Positions 7,932 to 16,151 are shown, numbered from the stretch's first letter. The stretch is DNA of 22,237 nt from DATJOQ01 sp050010455 (GCA_050010455.1 JBEKLA010000099.1:1-22237); one strand, 5' to 3'. Translations and numbers: made by a program. Notes: generated from the letters alone by a model not told the origin.

Positions 7932-8194
7932 TAATCCACCATTGCGGGATTTTGGCTGCGAATCAGCTCGAGCTTCCTGCGCCTGGTCCATCCCTTGAGT
8001 TGCCGCTCGCGTGCTACCATCTCCGTCGGCCGATCGAACTGCTCGACGTAGAGCAGTCGCGTCACTCGGTACTTTTTGGTGAAGCCTTCGATTAGCCCTT
8101 GCTTGTGCTCGAACACGCGGCGGTCGAGGTCGTTGGTCGCGCCGATGTAAAGCACTCCCGACTTGCTGCTCATTATGTAGACGTAGTAGCTCAC
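7889..8194 (-). CDS. GIY-YIG family nuclease, repeat-embedded
   Basis: A 101-residue single-domain GIY-YIG protein of the UPF0213/YhbQ-like size class. The two signature strands are YVYIM (residues 4-8) and LYIGATNDLDRR (15-26). The second supplies YIG and the candidate catalytic Arg25/26; then H30 in EHK, and the metal-binding Glu63 in ARERQLKGWTRRRK (61-74). All expected core positions are present, so it may be active. Start is GTG at 8194, with only a weak AGGCG before it. The C-terminal tail TARDPSLRSG is not part of the fold: residues 89-101 and the stop are encoded inside the left inverted repeat, and the start codon lies 9 bp inside the right one. Free-standing GIY-YIG proteins can be repair-associated or homing-type; the repeat framing favours a selfish or mobile role. 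Confidence 0.9.
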   Translation of the reverse strand: MSYYVYIMSSKSGVLYIGATNDLDRRVFEHKQGLIEGFTKKYRVTRLLYVEQFDRPTEMVARERQLKGWTRRRKLELIRSQNPAMVDYARRTARDPSLRSG

Positions 8195-8203
8195 CGCCTA
8201 AAG

Positions 8204-8247
8204 CGCGCGGAGGACCGCGCGAGATCCTTCACTTCGTTCAGGATGAC
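8204..8247 (-). repeat. right terminal inverted repeat of the GIY-YIG element
   Basis: A 44-bp perfect inverted copy of 7888-7931, with the same two hairpins. It lies directly upstream of the nuclease GTG start, so any transcript from outside passes through it, and it may form the 5' leader. Confidence 0.9.
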
Positions 8248-8381
8248 GGAGCATGCCGCTGCCGTACATTGGTAAGCCGATTTATACCTAAGGACACCAG
8301 GTAACCAAACCGATTCTGGAAACCTAGGTGTGTTGGCGATCGTACGCGTTGACTCAGGACACGGCCGGCTCCTCGGTCGCG

Positions 8382-8483
8382 TATAACCGTGTCGTGCAGC
8401 CAGTGGGCGTCGTCGAGAGCGGGATGATCGATATTGTAGTGGAGACCGCGCGATTCCTTGCGGCTTTGCGCCGAGCCAATGCT
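8382..8483 (-). pseudogene. nadB: decayed 3' fragment of L-aspartate oxidase (nadB)
   Basis: A - strand frame reads SIGSAQSRKESRGLHYNID and continues HPALDDAHWLHDTVI. The R-K-E-S-R-G-L-H-Y-N-x-D-x-P segment followed by D-D and W-L-x-D-T-V is the characteristic C-terminal end of L-aspartate oxidase, the FAD enzyme that starts quinolinate and NAD synthesis. SdhA/FrdA proteins have SRGAH here, so LHY favours NadB. Upstream the frame loses all resemblance within a few residues, and the rest of the roughly 500-residue enzyme is absent. Downstream the frame reads on past the expected terminus with no stop at that point. It sits 135 bp from the right repeat of the GIY-YIG element. About 34 residues is short evidence, but the motif is distinctive. 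Confidence 0.6.
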
Positions 8484-8594
8484 TCGTCGAAGCCGGACTT
8501 CGTCGCCTGAACCGGCCAAACCACCGTTAGCCGACGACTGCGAATTTTGTTACACAAGGGGCGACTCGCTCAGCCGCTTGGCGGCGGCAGATCT

Positions 8595-8603
8595 GGAAGG
8601 AGA
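8595..8603 (+). promoter_or_regulatory. strong Shine-Dalgarno for hyuA GTG start
   Basis: GGAAGGAGA ends 8 nt before the GTG at 8612. It fixes the start of the hyuA reading frame even though the gene is broken further on. Confidence 0.7.
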
Positions 8604-8611
8604 AGCTCCGC

Positions 8612-10596
8612 GTGGGTTACCGGATCGCTATCGATACCGGCGGCACGTTCACCGATCTCGTGCTCGCCGACGACAACGGCAATCTGTTTCTCGGCAAGGC
8701 GCCGACCACGCTCGACCGCATCTTTAGCGGTATCGAAGGCGCGCTCGAGGTGGTCGCCGAGCAACTCCATAGCGACGCCGGCTCACTGCTGAAAAAAACC
8801 GACCTGCTAATCTACGGCACCACGCAGGCGACCAACGCGATTATCGAAGGCAAGACCGCACGCACCGCGTTCCTCGTCACCGAAGGCTTTCCTGAAATCC
8901 TGGTGCTGCGCGAAGGCGGCAAACTCGATCCCTTTCGCCTCCAGACGAAGCGCAGGCGCGCGGCGTACTGCGCGATATACGCCGGCGCGGAATCCAGGCG
9001 GTCGCGGTCTGCCTGCTGTGGTCGCCGGTCAACTCCGCGCATGAACAGGCGCTGGGACGGATGATCGAAGAAGAGATTCCCGGCGTCGCTTACACGCTGT
9101 CGCATCGCCTCAATCCGATTATCCGGGAATATCGGCGCGCGTCGTCGGCCGCGATCGACGCCTCGCTCAAGCCGCTGATGCAGGCGCATCTGCGCGACAT
9201 GGAGGCGGACCTCGTCGGCGCCGGATTCGGCGGCGAGCTGTTGGTCGCGACCTCGTTCGGCGGCGTGATGCATCTGGCCGACGTCGTCCAGCGCCCGATC
9301 TATCTGGTCAAATCGGGGCCCGCGATGGCGCCGGTGGCCGGCCGCACATACGCCGGCGCCGAGGTCGGCCCGCGTGACGTTATCGTCTGCGATACCGGCG
9401 GCACCAGTTTCGACGTGAGCCTGGTGCGCGACGGATTAATCAAGTTCACGCGCGAGACCTGGCTCGGCGAAACTTTCACCGGCCATATCACCGGCCTCGC
9501 GTCGGTCGATGTGAAAAGTATCGGCGCGGGCGGCGGCTCGATCGCGTGGATCGATCCCGGCGGCCTGCTGCGAGTCGGGCCGACCAGCGCGGGCGCCGAT
9601 CCCGGTCCCGTATGCTACGGGCGCGGCGGCGCGAATCCGACCGTCACCGACGCGGCCTTGGTGCTGGGCTATATCGATCCGGATTATTTCCTCGGCGGCA
9701 GGATGCGCCTTGACGCCGGCGCGGCGCGTATCGCGATCGGCAAGCTAGCCGAGCGGCTCGGCAGCACGCCGGAAGCGGCCGCGCGCGCGATTATCGAAGT
9801 CGCGAACGAGCATATGGTGGGGGCGATCAAGGACATCACGGTCAACCAGGGCCTCGACCCGCGTGAAGCGCTGCTGGTGGCCGGAGGCGGAGCGGCCGGG
9901 CTCAGCATCCTGCCGATCGCGCGCGAGCTCGGATGCCGGCAAGTGCTGGTGCCGTCGACGGCCGGCGCGCTCAGCGCATGCGGCGGCCAGTTCTCCAATA
10001 TCGTCTCCGATTTCAGCGTCAGCAAGTTCGCCCACACCGCGGACTTCCCATATCAGCAAGTCAACCAAACGCTGGCCGAGATCGGAGCCGCGATCGAAAA
10101 ATTCTCGGCGGGCCTGCGCCGCAAGGGCCTCGAACGATTCTCCACCGAATATTTTGTCGAGGCGCGCTATCCTTACCAGGTATGGGAGCTCGACGTGCCG
10201 ATAGCGAAGGGTCGCTTCGACCGGCCCGAGGATCTGGCCGCGATGATCGAGGCCTTTCACAATGAGCACGAGCGGGTGTTCGCGGTTAAGGAGCCGGGCC
10301 AGCAGATCGAATGTCTTTATTGGCGCGGCCGCCTGACTGCGTTTCTCGACAATCCCCCGCTGCGAAAAACGCGCGCCGAGGGCGCCAAGCTGCCGGCACC
10401 GCGCGTCGTTCAGCGCGCGTTCTTCGCCGAAGCCGGCGAAACCCGCGTGCCGCGCTTTATCGGCGGGGCGCTGCCGCCAGGGATGGTGGTCCAAGGGCCC
10501 GCGATTATCGACGAGCCGACCACGACCATCGTCGTCTATCCCAACAGCTCGGCGCGCGTGACCGAGCTTCGCAACTATCTGTTCGAGGTCGGGTAA
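8612..10596 (+). pseudogene. hyuA: hydantoinase/oxoprolinase A subunit, frameshifted with an internal deletion
   Basis: HyuA is the ATP-binding, actin-like subunit of N-methylhydantoinase/oxoprolinase-type enzymes. The first frame (8612 to about 8941) gives the family N-terminus: IAIDTGGTFTDLVL, LIYGTTQATNAI and EGGKLDPFRLQ. At about 8936-8944 homology moves to another frame, which resumes at DEAQARGVLRDIRRRGIQAV and continues through SHRLNPIIREYRRAS, CDTGGTSFDVSLV, GAGGGSIAWID, GPVCYGRGG and VAGGGAAGLS to 10596. Joined, the parts make about 660 residues, while the family is usually about 680-700. The segment normally between DPF and the DEA helix is missing, so the lesion looks like a deletion of roughly 100 bp not divisible by three rather than a single-base slip. 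A fragment starting at ATG 9061 (511 residues) could still be translated but lacks the N-terminal ATPase lobe. Assembly error is possible. It is followed by hyuB after 27 bp. Confidence 0.85.
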
Positions 10597-10623
10597 ACCG
10601 ATCGCGATTCGGGAGCCGCAACG

Positions 10624-12414
10624 ATGAGCATCAGCAAACCCAAGATCGATTCCGCGCTGCTCGCGGTGATCTCCCACCGCTTCGATTGCGTATGCCGTGA
10701 GATGACCAACACGCTGCTGCGCTCGGGACGCTCGGCGGTGCTCAACATGGCGCGCGATTTTTCCTGCTCGATCGTCACCGGCGACAATCAGTTGCTGGCC
10801 GCGGCAGAGGGATTGCCGGTCCACGTTTTCGGCTCGCAATTCCAAACTCAGGCGATGTGCGATCTGCATCACGACCTCGCCGAGGGCGACGCCTTCATCC
10901 ACAACGACGTCTATCTTGGCAATACCCATAGCGCCGACCACACGATCCTGGTGCCGGTGTTCGTCGACGGCGAACACATGTTTACCGCCTGCGCCAAGGC
11001 CCATCAGGCCGATTGCGGCAACGCGCTTCCTACCACTTACATGCTGTCGGCTCGCGACGTTTACGAGGAGGGAGCGATCAACTTTCCGTGCGTGCGTATC
11101 CAGCGCGACTACCGCGACGTCGCGGATGTCATCCGGATGTGCCGGCGGCGCATCCGCGTGCCCGAGCAATGGTACGGTGATTATCTGGCGGCTCTGGGAG
11201 CGGCGCGAATCGGTGAGCGGCGGCTGAAGGAGCTGGTAACGAAGTACGGCCGCGACCTGATTCGCGAGTTTGTCGCCGAATGGTTCGATTACTCGGAGCG
11301 GCGGATGGTTCACGCGATCAAGCAGTTGCCGAGCGGCGAACTCGTCAACACGGGCGCGCACGATCCGTTTCCCGCGCTGCCCGAAGGCGTGCCGCTGAAA
11401 GTGGTGGTGCGCGTCGACGCCGAGGCCGGCCGAATCGAAGCCGACTTGCGCGACAATATCGATTGCGTGCCGGCGGGTGTCAACGAATCGCGCACATGCG
11501 CGATCAACAACGTGATCACCGGCATCTTCAATTCGATCGATCCCGGAGTGCCGCATAACGCCGGCAGCTTCCGCCGTATCGACGTGCTGCTGCGCGAGAA
11601 TTGCGTCGTCGGCATTCCCAAATTTCCCACGTCGTGCTCGGTCGCGACCACGAACATCGCCGACCGGCTGGTGAATATCACGCAGGCGGCGTTCGCTCAG
11701 ATCGGAGAAGGCTACGGATTGGCGGAGGGAGGCGTCGGGATGGGGCCCGGTTACGCGGTTGTGTCGGGCCTGGATTTTCGCCGCGGCGGCGCGCCCTATG
11801 TGAATCAGTTGATTGTGGCGAGCAACGGCGGTCCGGGTACGCCCTCGACCGACGGATGGGTCACCTACGGCATCCCGGTGGTTGCGGGCCTGATGTATCG
11901 CGACAGTATCGAGATCGACGAGCTGAAATTTCCGCTGATTTTCAAATCGATGAGAGTGCGCACCGACGGCGGCGGGCCGGGCCGCTTCCGCGGCGCTCCG
12001 GGGCTCGTCACCGCTTACGGGCCCAAGCGCGATCCGATGACGACGATCTACGTCGCCGACGGCCATCGCACCGCGCCCAAGGGCGCGCGCGGCGGACTCG
12101 CCGGATATACCACTGCCGCGACCAAGATCGATCGCTCCGGCGGCGAGCGGCCGCTTCCCAGCGTATCCGCCGAATTCCTCGAACCGGGAGAGTTCATCGT
12201 CGGCGCCGATTCGGGCGGCGGCGGTTACGGCAATCCGCTGGAACGCGACCCCGAGCGTGTCCGTTACGACGTGCTCGAGAAGTGGGTATCGCTCGAACAG
12301 GCGCGCGACGTTTATGGCGTGGTCTTCACCGGCGAGATCGATGACGAATCGATCGCCGTCGACGTATCCGCCACGGCCACGCGCCGCCGCGAGTTGGCGA
12401 AGCGGAAACGTTGA
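10624..12414 (+). CDS. hyuB: hydantoinase/oxoprolinase B subunit
   Basis: HyuB family, 596 residues, typical length and apparently intact. With HyuA it forms ATP-dependent hydantoinase, oxoprolinase or acetone-carboxylase-like enzymes in the cytoplasm; the substrate cannot be told from sequence. Landmarks: EMTNTLLRSGRS and ARDFSCSIVTGDNQLLA near the N-terminus; DAFIHNDVYLGNTHSADHTI, the conserved N-D-P/V-Y-x-G-x-x-H-x-x-D region with metal-ligand candidates; CAKAHQADCG; YGDYLAALGAARIGERR; and a C-terminal GADSGGGGYGNPLERDPERV followed by VSLEQARDVYGVVF. ATG 10624 has GGGAG about 9 nt upstream. It is almost certainly co-transcribed with the broken hyuA, so its partner may be missing. It ends 26 bp from the convergent aminotransferase. 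Confidence 0.93.
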   Translation: MSISKPKIDSALLAVISHRFDCVCREMTNTLLRSGRSAVLNMARDFSCSIVTGDNQLLAAAEGLPVHVFGSQFQTQAMCDLHHDLAEGDAFIHNDVYLGNTHSADHTILVPVFVDGEHMFTACAKAHQADCGNALPTTYMLSARDVYEEGAINFPCVRIQRDYRDVADVIRMCRRRIRVPEQWYGDYLAALGAARIGERRLKELVTKYGRDLIREFVAEWFDYSERRMVHAIKQLPSGELVNTGAHDPFPALPEGVPLKVVVRVDAEAGRIEADLRDNIDCVPAGVNESRTCAINNVITGIFNSIDPGVPHNAGSFRRIDVLLRENCVVGIPKFPTSCSVATTNIADRLVNITQAAFAQIGEGYGLAEGGVGMGPGYAVVSGLDFRRGGAPYVNQLIVASNGGPGTPSTDGWVTYGIPVVAGLMYRDSIEIDELKFPLIFKSMRVRTDGGGPGRFRGAPGLVTAYGPKRDPMTTIYVADGHRTAPKGARGGLAGYTTAATKIDRSGGERPLPSVSAEFLEPGEFIVGADSGGGGYGNPLERDPERVRYDVLEKWVSLEQARDVYGVVFTGEIDDESIAVDVSATATRRRELAKRKR

Positions 12415-12440
12415 CGAGTCCGGCGCGAAGCCGCGGCGGC

Positions 12441-13778
12441 TCAGCGCTTGATCGTGCGCAGCACCTCGGCCGCGGCAGCGATCGCCTGTTCGATATCCTC
12501 CTTGCGATGCGCCGACGAAATGAATCCGACGTGTCCCTGATAGAGGAAGATTCCGTGGTCGAGGAGCCGAATGTGCAACTCGCGCAGCAGATTTTGATCC
12601 GCGTCTTCGGCCTGGCGCACGGAGCGAACCGGCTCGCTGGTGAAGTGGGTGTGAAAGATTGAACCGACGCCGGTGACTTCCATCGCGTGTCCCGCGGCCT
12701 GCGCCGCCTGCTTGAGGCCCGAACGCATCCGATCGCCGAGTTCGTTCCTGCGCGGGAAGACGGCCGAATCCTCCATCACCTTGAGCGCGGCCAATCCCGC
12801 CGCGACGCTGAGCGGAAAGGCACTGAAGGTGCCCGACTGGAATACGTAGTCCTCGGGATGCGCTTCCGGCGACAGCAACTCCATCACGTCGGTCCGTCCG
12901 CCAAACGCCGCCATCGGATAGCCGCCCGCGATCACCTTTCCCAGCACCGTGAGGTCGGGACGGACGCCGTATTGGTCCTGGATTCCGCCCATCCGCATGC
13001 GGAACCCGGTAATCACCTCGTCGAAGGCAAGCAGGATTCCGTGCTTGCGTGTGACCTCGCGAATCGCGGCGAGATATTCGCGATCGGCGGGAATCGCGCC
13101 GCCGAATCCCAGCACCGGCTCGGCTATCACCAGCGCCAGTTCGCGCGCGTGCTTCTCGATCAGCGCGACCGAAGCGGCGATATCGTTGAACGGGATAATC
13201 AGAGTGAGCTTGAGAACGTCTTCGGGCGTGCGCGTATGATACGCGACCGCGCGCGGCGCGTCCTGCGGTCCGCGTGACGACTTGTTCGCGGTGCACGAAA
13301 TCAACATGTTATCGCCCGAGCCGTGATAGGCCCCCTCGAACTTGGCGATCCGGTCGCGGCCGGTGAAGGTGCGCGCGAGCCGAACGACCGATTGCACGGC
13401 TTCGCTCCCCGAGGGAACGAAGCGGATGCGCTCGATACTCGGCACGTAGCGCGTTATCCGCTCGGCCAGCTCGATCTGGCGCTCGGTGACGCTCAGGTTC
13501 GGCACGCCCTCTTCGAGTGCGTCGCGCACCGCACGCGTAATCGCGGGGTGGGCGTGTCCGTGGATCAGCGAACCGGCGCCGATCATGAAGTCGATATATT
13601 CGTTGCCGTCGCGATCGTAGATGCGCGAGCCGCGGGCGCGGCTTATGTAAATCGGATGCGGCGGCCGATACTGGCTCTGGCCGCCGACGCCAGCGGGCAT
13701 CACATTGCTCGCGCGAGAATGCAGCGCGCGTGACTGGTCGAGCCGGCGGGCTTTCGAAACCTCTTTTGAATCGCGCAT
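12441..13778 (-). CDS. class III aminotransferase, glutamate-1-semialdehyde aminomutase-like
   Basis: A PLP-dependent class III (fold type I) enzyme of 445 residues resembling HemL. Seen: ASNVMPAGVGGQSQYRPPHP at the N-terminus; GNEYIDFMIGAGSLIHGHAHP; RFVPSGSEAVQSVVRLAR (PLP phosphate contact); KFEGAYHGSGDN; LLAFDEVITGFR, with Asp for the pyridine nitrogen; and the Schiff-base Lys281 in VLGKVIAGGYPM. ATG 13778 follows AAGGAG by 7 nt. True heme-pathway HemL is one option, but close neighbourhood with hyuAB and an acyl-CoA dehydrogenase, and divergence from some HemL segments, make a catabolic or secondary aminotransferase as likely. It converges on hyuB and diverges from the dehydrogenase. I leave the symbol empty for that reason. 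Confidence 0.88.
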   Translation of the reverse strand: MRDSKEVSKARRLDQSRALHSRASNVMPAGVGGQSQYRPPHPIYISRARGSRIYDRDGNEYIDFMIGAGSLIHGHAHPAITRAVRDALEEGVPNLSVTERQIELAERITRYVPSIERIRFVPSGSEAVQSVVRLARTFTGRDRIAKFEGAYHGSGDNMLISCTANKSSRGPQDAPRAVAYHTRTPEDVLKLTLIIPFNDIAASVALIEKHARELALVIAEPVLGFGGAIPADREYLAAIREVTRKHGILLAFDEVITGFRMRMGGIQDQYGVRPDLTVLGKVIAGGYPMAAFGGRTDVMELLSPEAHPEDYVFQSGTFSAFPLSVAAGLAALKVMEDSAVFPRRNELGDRMRSGLKQAAQAAGHAMEVTGVGSIFHTHFTSEPVRSVRQAEDADQNLLRELHIRLLDHGIFLYQGHVGFISSAHRKEDIEQAIAAAAEVLRTIKR

Positions 13779-13894
13779 TTCAAGGCTCCTTCAGGCAGAC
13801 GGGCAGGCCAACACCAAGCTTGCGTTTAACGTCGCCCGCTCACGATGTCAAACCAGGCGGCGCACGGTACTTTCGAGGGCGACGGCTAATCAAT

Positions 13895-13927
13895 TTGTCA
13901 TACGTGGCGAATTTCCGGTAATGACAA
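13895..13927. promoter_or_regulatory. perfect 7-bp inverted repeat in a divergent promoter region
   Basis: TTGTCAT (13895-13901) is repeated as ATGACAA (13921-13927) with 19 bp between. It lies in the 215-bp gap between the divergent aminotransferase and acyl-CoA dehydrogenase genes. Each half reads TTGTCA outward, one mismatch from a -35 hexamer on each strand, but the candidate -10 hexamers are poor. It could be paired divergent promoters or a regulator site. Confidence 0.35.
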
Positions 13928-13993
13928 TAGATATTCGCACAGTGAGATATTTGGGCTTCGGGCGCGTTCGCAGCCGGGATTGGAGAAGGATGT

Positions 13994-15160
13994 ATGGATT
14001 TTGCTCTTAGTGAAGAACATCAGATGTTGAAAGACCTGGTGCGGCGTTTCGTACAGGAAGAACTGATGCCGCTTGAGCCGCGCGTGCTCGAACGCGAGAG
14101 CCGCGGTCAGGGCGCCACATTGAGGGCTGAGGAATCGGCGGCGATCGACAAGAAATCGCGCGAACTCGGATTATGGGGGCTGGACGCGCCGGCTGATATC
14201 GGCGGTTCAGATCTGCCGACCGAGGCGATGATCGGGGTAAACGAGGAGATCGGGAAGACGGTCACGCCTTACACGCTGCCGCCGGATTCGCCGAATCTTC
14301 GGATGCTGATGGCGACCGCGAACGAGGAGCAGCGGGCTCGGTATCTCGAGCCTTACGTGCGCGGCGAAGTTATCTCGGCGATCGGGATTTCCGAGCCGGG
14401 CGCGGGTGCGGACCCGGCCTCGATGACAACTCACGCCGTCAGGGACGGCGACCAATGGGTAATCAACGGCCGCAAGATATGGATAAGCCGCGCGGCGGAT
14501 GCGGACTTCACGATCCTGATGGCGGTTACGGACAAGAGCGCGGGCGTCCGTGGCGGCATCTCGGCGTTTATCGTCGATCGGGGAACGCCGGGCTTTCACG
14601 TGGTTCGCAAGATTCCGATGATCGGGGGCCACTTTACGTACGAGATAGAGCTCGAGGATCTGCGCCTGCCGACATCGAAGCTGCTGGGCAAGGAGGGGCG
14701 CGGCTTCGCGCCGATGCAGCTCAGGCTTTCGACCCGGCGCATTCAGATCGCGTCGTGGTGTGTCGGCCTCTCCGAGCGCGCGCTCGGCATGATGTGCGAG
14801 TATGCGTCGCAGCGGAAAACGTTTGGCGTGCCGCTTTCTGAGCGTCAGGCGATACAGTGGTGGGTGGCTGACGCGGCGACGCGGATTCACGCCTGCCGGC
14901 TTATGACATACGACACGGCATGGAAGGTCGATCACGGACGCGAGGCGCGGAGCGAAGCGTCGATGATCAAGGTGTTCGGGACCGAAATGGCGTCGGACGT
15001 TATCGACCGCGCCATGCAGACCCTTGGCGCGATGGGCTTGACCAAGGAGTTGCCCTTGCAACTGATGGCTTCGCAGGTTCGCCTGATGCGCATCTATGAA
15101 GGACCGTCGGAGATTCATCGTTGGGTGATTGCGCGCAATATCCTCGGCCTGAAAAGGTGA
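13994..15160 (+). CDS. acyl-CoA dehydrogenase
   Basis: FAD-dependent acyl-CoA dehydrogenase of 388 residues, catalysing alpha,beta-desaturation of an acyl-CoA with electrons passed to ETF; cytoplasmic. N-terminal helical domain begins MDFALSEEHQMLKDLVRRF. The middle domain has ISEPGAGADPASM and VINGRKIWISRAADADF, which contact FAD and substrate. The C-terminal domain has QRKTFGVPLSERQAIQWWVAD and MRIYEGPSEIHRWVIARNIL. Glu369 in IYEG is at the position of the catalytic base of medium-chain enzymes. GGAGAAGGA lies 8 nt or less before ATG 13994. Substrate chain type cannot be assigned. There are no etf or enoyl-CoA hydratase genes alongside, so it stands as a single gene, divergent from the aminotransferase. 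Confidence 0.94.
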   Translation: MDFALSEEHQMLKDLVRRFVQEELMPLEPRVLERESRGQGATLRAEESAAIDKKSRELGLWGLDAPADIGGSDLPTEAMIGVNEEIGKTVTPYTLPPDSPNLRMLMATANEEQRARYLEPYVRGEVISAIGISEPGAGADPASMTTHAVRDGDQWVINGRKIWISRAADADFTILMAVTDKSAGVRGGISAFIVDRGTPGFHVVRKIPMIGGHFTYEIELEDLRLPTSKLLGKEGRGFAPMQLRLSTRRIQIASWCVGLSERALGMMCEYASQRKTFGVPLSERQAIQWWVADAATRIHACRLMTYDTAWKVDHGREARSEASMIKVFGTEMASDVIDRAMQTLGAMGLTKELPLQLMASQVRLMRIYEGPSEIHRWVIARNILGLKR

Positions 15161-15299
15161 CCGCGCTCGCGTTGATGACAAAACATTCCGGCGATTTCCT
15201 TTTTCGCGTAATCATGAATGATGGCTACGCGATGCGACTTCAGACGAACGAGTAGTTTTATCGGAAGAACGTTAACCGCCCTACTACAGGAGTCACTTA

Positions 15300-16151
15300 C
15301 TATTTGCGGTCGGGGCCGAGAAAATGCAGCACAGCTTGATTGAATTGAACAGGATCCTGCAGGAAGGCGAAGTGGCTCACTCTTGGCAGAATCAACTCGC
15401 CGGCTCCCGGGATTAGCGCCGCCATGTGATCGGTGTCGCTGCGTTCGATCGCCTCATCGCGGTCCGCGTCGACAATCCAGGTAGGAACCTTGATGTGTTT
15501 AAATTGGTCGTCGGTGAAATGTGGCTCGGTTGCCCACATGTGCTCGACCTTTGCGAGAAATTTGTCGTAGAGCGCGGGCGTGGGAGAAAGCCGAGCATAC
15601 TCTTTCGAGGTGCGCTCGATATAAGCGGTGAAGACGGGGCTTTTGCTAACGTCCTTTACGCCAGATGGATTTGAATTCGCAGCGAAGGCGAACAGCCTGG
15701 TCAGGCGGTCGGGATGATGAATCGCGAGGTTCAGACCGATGATTGCGCCGTCGCTCCATCCAACCAAGGCGGCTCTCGGGATATGCAGATAATTCATCAG
15801 TGCGATTACGTCTGACGACATCAGATCATAGCTAATCTTCCCCTCGGCGCCGGTGCTGCGGCCGTGGCCGCGACTATCGAGCACGACGACCTGGTAGCGC
15901 TGAGTCAGCGGACGAATCTGCAGCCCCCAGTAATTCGCGTTCGCAAGCCCGCCGTGCACGAGTATCACCGGATCGCCGTGACCGAAAACCGCATACCACA
16001 AGCGGATACCATTGACCGGAGCGACACCGCTTCTGTCGGGTGTAGGCAGCGAAGGCGTCGGTGGGAGTTGTTCCCAAGGATTTTGGGCATAAACCGACGC
16101 GACGATCGCGAATGCGGTGAGGAACACCAGAAGAGATATCGACTGGCGCAT
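15300..16151 (-). CDS. secreted alpha/beta hydrolase
   Basis: Alpha/beta-hydrolase fold protein of 283 residues with a Sec-type signal peptide (MRQSISLLVFLTAFAIVASVYA, likely cleavage before QNPWEQ), so it should be periplasmic or secreted. Core motifs: oxyanion region ILVHGGLANANYW; LDSRGHGRST; nucleophile elbow GWSDG with Ser133; the acid is probably Asp230 or Asp232 in WIVDADRDEAI; and His260 in RVSHFAF. The catalytic triad is therefore complete. The Pro-rich stretch after the signal (LPPTPSLPTPDR) looks like a linker. ATG 16151 follows GAGGAG by 8 nt. The substrate is unknown; esterase, peptidase and haloalkane-type members share this pattern. It lies 168 bp downstream of the radical SAM gene and is probably separately transcribed. 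Confidence 0.88.
   Translation of the reverse strand: MRQSISLLVFLTAFAIVASVYAQNPWEQLPPTPSLPTPDRSGVAPVNGIRLWYAVFGHGDPVILVHGGLANANYWGLQIRPLTQRYQVVVLDSRGHGRSTGAEGKISYDLMSSDVIALMNYLHIPRAALVGWSDGAIIGLNLAIHHPDRLTRLFAFAANSNPSGVKDVSKSPVFTAYIERTSKEYARLSPTPALYDKFLAKVEHMWATEPHFTDDQFKHIKVPTWIVDADRDEAIERSDTDHMAALIPGAGELILPRVSHFAFLQDPVQFNQAVLHFLGPDRK

Larger units (their letters stand above)
7888..8247 (-). mobile_element. 360-bp GIY-YIG element with 44-bp perfect terminal inverted repeats
   Basis: Bases 7888-7931 and 8204-8247 are exact reverse complements, and the space between them is almost wholly filled by one GIY-YIG nuclease gene on the - strand. There is no transposase. No target-site duplication is visible: the flanks are CCTTGC on the left and GGAGCA on the right. 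The outer part of each arm starts GTCATCCTGAACGAAGTG. From memory, closely similar sequences often flank GIY-YIG genes in environmental genomes, but I could not check this. Interpretation as a mobile or REP-like unit is inference; the repeat-gene-repeat architecture is directly visible. Confidence 0.7.
8248..8611. other. gene-poor gap between the GIY-YIG element and hyuA
   Basis: These 364 bp carry no intact gene that I can support. Short open frames of 60-93 codons exist on both strands. One - strand frame contains a recognisable nadB fragment (8382-8483), listed separately. The hyuA ribosome-binding site (8595-8603) lies at the right end. No rho-independent terminator or convincing promoter was found. 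Confidence 0.6.

Noticed and set aside
7878..8257. Target-site duplication around the GIY-YIG element
   Set aside because: The bases just outside the two arms do not match in direct orientation at any useful length.
8328..8510. 60-codon + strand ORF in the gap before hyuA
   Set aside because: Antisense to the nadB relic, no good ribosome-binding site, no protein-like pattern.
8354..8557. 67-codon - strand ORF in the gap before hyuA
   Set aside because: It overlaps the nadB relic in another frame and is rich in Thr/Ser/Arg with no recognisable pattern.
12429..12441. AGCCGC/GCGGCT palindrome between hyuB and the aminotransferase as a terminator
   Set aside because: The centre is a single base, so the hairpin cannot form fully, and there is no T-run on either side.
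9745..13296. 1183-codon open frame antisense to hyuA and hyuB and overlapping the aminotransferase
   Set aside because: Arg/His/Ala-rich shadow without domains; the + strand hyuA/hyuB homology is clear.
15157..15257. Short + strand frame starting at GTG that overlaps the acyl-CoA dehydrogenase stop
   Set aside because: Only about 32 codons and no recognisable features; likely chance despite the GTGA overlap.
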